From Marinifilum sp. D714 (GTDB lineage: Bacteria; Bacteroidota; Bacteroidia; Bacteroidales; Marinifilaceae): 64,000 bases of DNA. This document shows, piece after piece, positions 63,946 through 64,000 of the stretch. Numbering within the stretch: position 1 is the first letter of the stretch; each line of letters opens with the position of its first letter. The position numbers and the translations under genes were made by a program. The notes below the pieces were generated by a model. The model was not told where the DNA came from and ran no database searches. It saw only the letters and a program-made list of their open reading frames with translations. The stretch lies in the NCBI RefSeq assembly GCF_030851345.1, contig NZ_JALPNU010000016.1, positions 28,428 to 92,427 on the forward strand, written 5' to 3'.

Positions 63946-64000
63946 ATGAAGAAAGGAAAAGAAGCCATGTTAACCGATAACATGCAGGGATTTATTCAAG
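63946..64000 (+). CDS. Start of an unidentified ORF, possibly of a mobile element, cut by the window edge
   Basis: ATG at 63946 opens MKKGKEAMLTDNMQGFIQ to the right edge. The leader GCTTGACACAAAAAGTCAAG (about 63923-63942) contains the inverted pair CTTGAC/GTCAAG. I have a weak recollection of similar leaders at IS ends in Bacteroidota but cannot confirm it. Only 18 codons are visible, so the call is provisional. Confidence 0.3.
   Translation, partial: MKKGKEAMLTDNMQGFIQ

Overview
The window is AT-rich Bacteroidota DNA. The reasons are: promoters of the TTG-N19-TAnnTTTG type; families largely confined to this phylum (DUF3857 transglutaminase-like proteins, DUF4301, a DUF2027/Smr protein, YaiO barrels, an OmpA protein with TPR, propeller, regulatory and OmpA domains like PorE); and the gene content in general. 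A marine or anaerobic Marinilabiliales-like genome (Marinifilaceae or Prolixibacteraceae type) is my guess; genus cannot be read from this. No tRNA, rRNA, CRISPR array or complete transposase gene was found. One RNA gene, RNase P RNA (rnpB), is clear.

Layout. 1-4.9 kb (minus): a tight four-gene operon running off the left edge, with a one-TM repeat-rich protein, a CotH-like protein, a YaiO-type TPR/beta-barrel protein and an unrecognised membrane-anchored protein. It probably makes or exports a surface polymer. 5.1-11.7 kb (plus): DsrE-like, DUF2461, HD hydrolase, two DUF3857/transglutaminase paralogues and a four-helix-bundle protein. 11.7-12.9 kb (minus): a receiver plus degenerate histidine kinase. 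12.9-18.4 kb: a gene-poor tract of repeats holding one 45-codon gene with its own promoter and terminator, a 106-bp tandem array, and one unrecognised gene at 16239. 18.4-41.1 kb (minus): a Wzx/Wzy-type surface polysaccharide locus, from a Wza-like exporter and Wzz-like protein through UDP-glucose dehydrogenase, UDP-glucuronate decarboxylase, flippase, glycosyltransferases, acyltransferases, EpsG-type polymerase and a Gnu-type epimerase to gmd, fcl and manC. A WecA-like initiating transferase (plus, 41956) is divergent from it. 43.6-44.0 kb: rnpB (minus). 44-49 kb (minus): four-helix-bundle, SPOR-like, PorE-like OmpA and queA. 49-64 kb: chromosomal housekeeping genes (Smr, LysE, OlsF-like acyltransferase, histidinol phosphatase, two radical SAM proteins, TPR proteins, DUF4301, DUF368, aroE, a TRM11-like methyltransferase) and possibly the start of a mobile element at the right edge.

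Polysaccharide logic. The WecA-like enzyme would make GlcNAc-PP-undecaprenol and the Gnu-like enzyme would epimerise it to GalNAc-PP-undecaprenol. GDP-mannose to GDP-fucose (manC, gmd, fcl), UDP-glucose to UDP-glucuronate to UDP-xylose (ugd, uxs) and a UDP-HexNAc 6-dehydrogenase would supply the other sugars. Polymer would be flipped by Wzx, polymerised by the EpsG-type protein and exported by Wzz/Wza-like proteins.

The most unusual feature is the repeat content. Three kinds of short dispersed repeat fill the intergenic DNA: (1) arrays with a strict 8-bp period and the form GTNNAANN; (2) palindromic elements beginning GTCATTGCGA, GTCATCCTGA or GTCATCCCGA; (3) longer duplicated structured units. 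Palindromic elements also lie in frame inside fcl (twice), a compound insert lies in manC, and one breaks a GxxExxY gene. This resembles the Rickettsia palindromic elements that insert into coding sequence. Small GIY-YIG and four-helix-bundle genes sit bracketed by the same repeats, so the repeats and these genes may form one system; that link is inference.
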